A DNA stretch of 64,000 nt from Lethocerus indicus (Eukaryota > Arthropoda > Insecta > Hemiptera > Belostomatidae). The DNA lies in the NCBI GenBank assembly GCA_019843655.1, contig JACDQD010000005.1, forward strand, positions 4,057,575-4,121,574, written 5' to 3'. Each line of letters starts with the position of its first letter. Position 1 is the stretch's first letter. The notes beneath the pieces are model-generated. The model was not told the origin of the DNA. It did not search any database and was given only the letters and a program-made list of their open reading frames with translations. The position numbers and the translations under genes are program-made. Shown piece by piece: positions 63,967 to 64,000 of the stretch.

Positions 63967-64000
63967 GACTGACCTCGTATATACCAGTACGCTCAAGTGG

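Noticed and set aside
1..64000. Prokaryotic-type systems (operons, CRISPR, phage, toxin-antitoxin)
   Set aside because: No regularly spaced repeats, no ribosome-binding-site plus ORF clusters, and overall eukaryotic non-coding character.

Overview
The window looks like non-coding DNA (intergenic or long-intron) from a eukaryote, most likely an insect. Reasons: no long uninterrupted coding region, no operon structure, AT-rich background with scattered CpG-rich patches, dinucleotide and tetranucleotide microsatellites, and decayed transposable-element pieces of animal type. The clearest is a Jockey-clade LINE reverse-transcriptase C-terminus of the kind common in arthropods. The insect assignment is an inference from that LINE; I cannot name a species. 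The longest stop-free stretches (170 and 150 codons) resemble no protein I know.

Layout. 1-7275: no gene; CpG-rich patches, small hairpins and the first copy (5872-5940) of a short dispersed repeat. 7276-8002: 3' end of a decayed Jockey-like LINE on the minus strand, with a poly(A) tail. 11580-11749: the first of four copies of an unusual hairpin element; the others are at 48666-48836, 57815-57937 and 63734-63966. About 11190-11242 and 38390-38580: two similar GA plus GGGA microsatellite blocks. 16831-17404: two long polypyrimidine tracts. 24222, 39879 and 43497: three tRNA-like (Pol III promoter) SINE candidates of decreasing quality in the order 39879, 43497, 24222. 35657-35735 and 49811-49887: further copies of the short dispersed repeat. 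51186-51429: a second, different Jockey-like LINE tail on the plus strand.

The most interesting material is the hairpin family. Its best copy has 49-bp arms that differ at one position, around a 30-base loop, with a one-sided leader of about 43 bases and a perfect 15-bp flanking direct repeat. This suggests a young, directional, possibly retroposed hairpin rather than an ordinary symmetrical MITE.

A few short stretches have splice-like borders and protein-like open frames (13630, 21115, 26905, 54047, 62339). They are offered as weak exon candidates; none is recognised. I found no rRNA, no intact tRNA, no CRISPR array and no complete gene.
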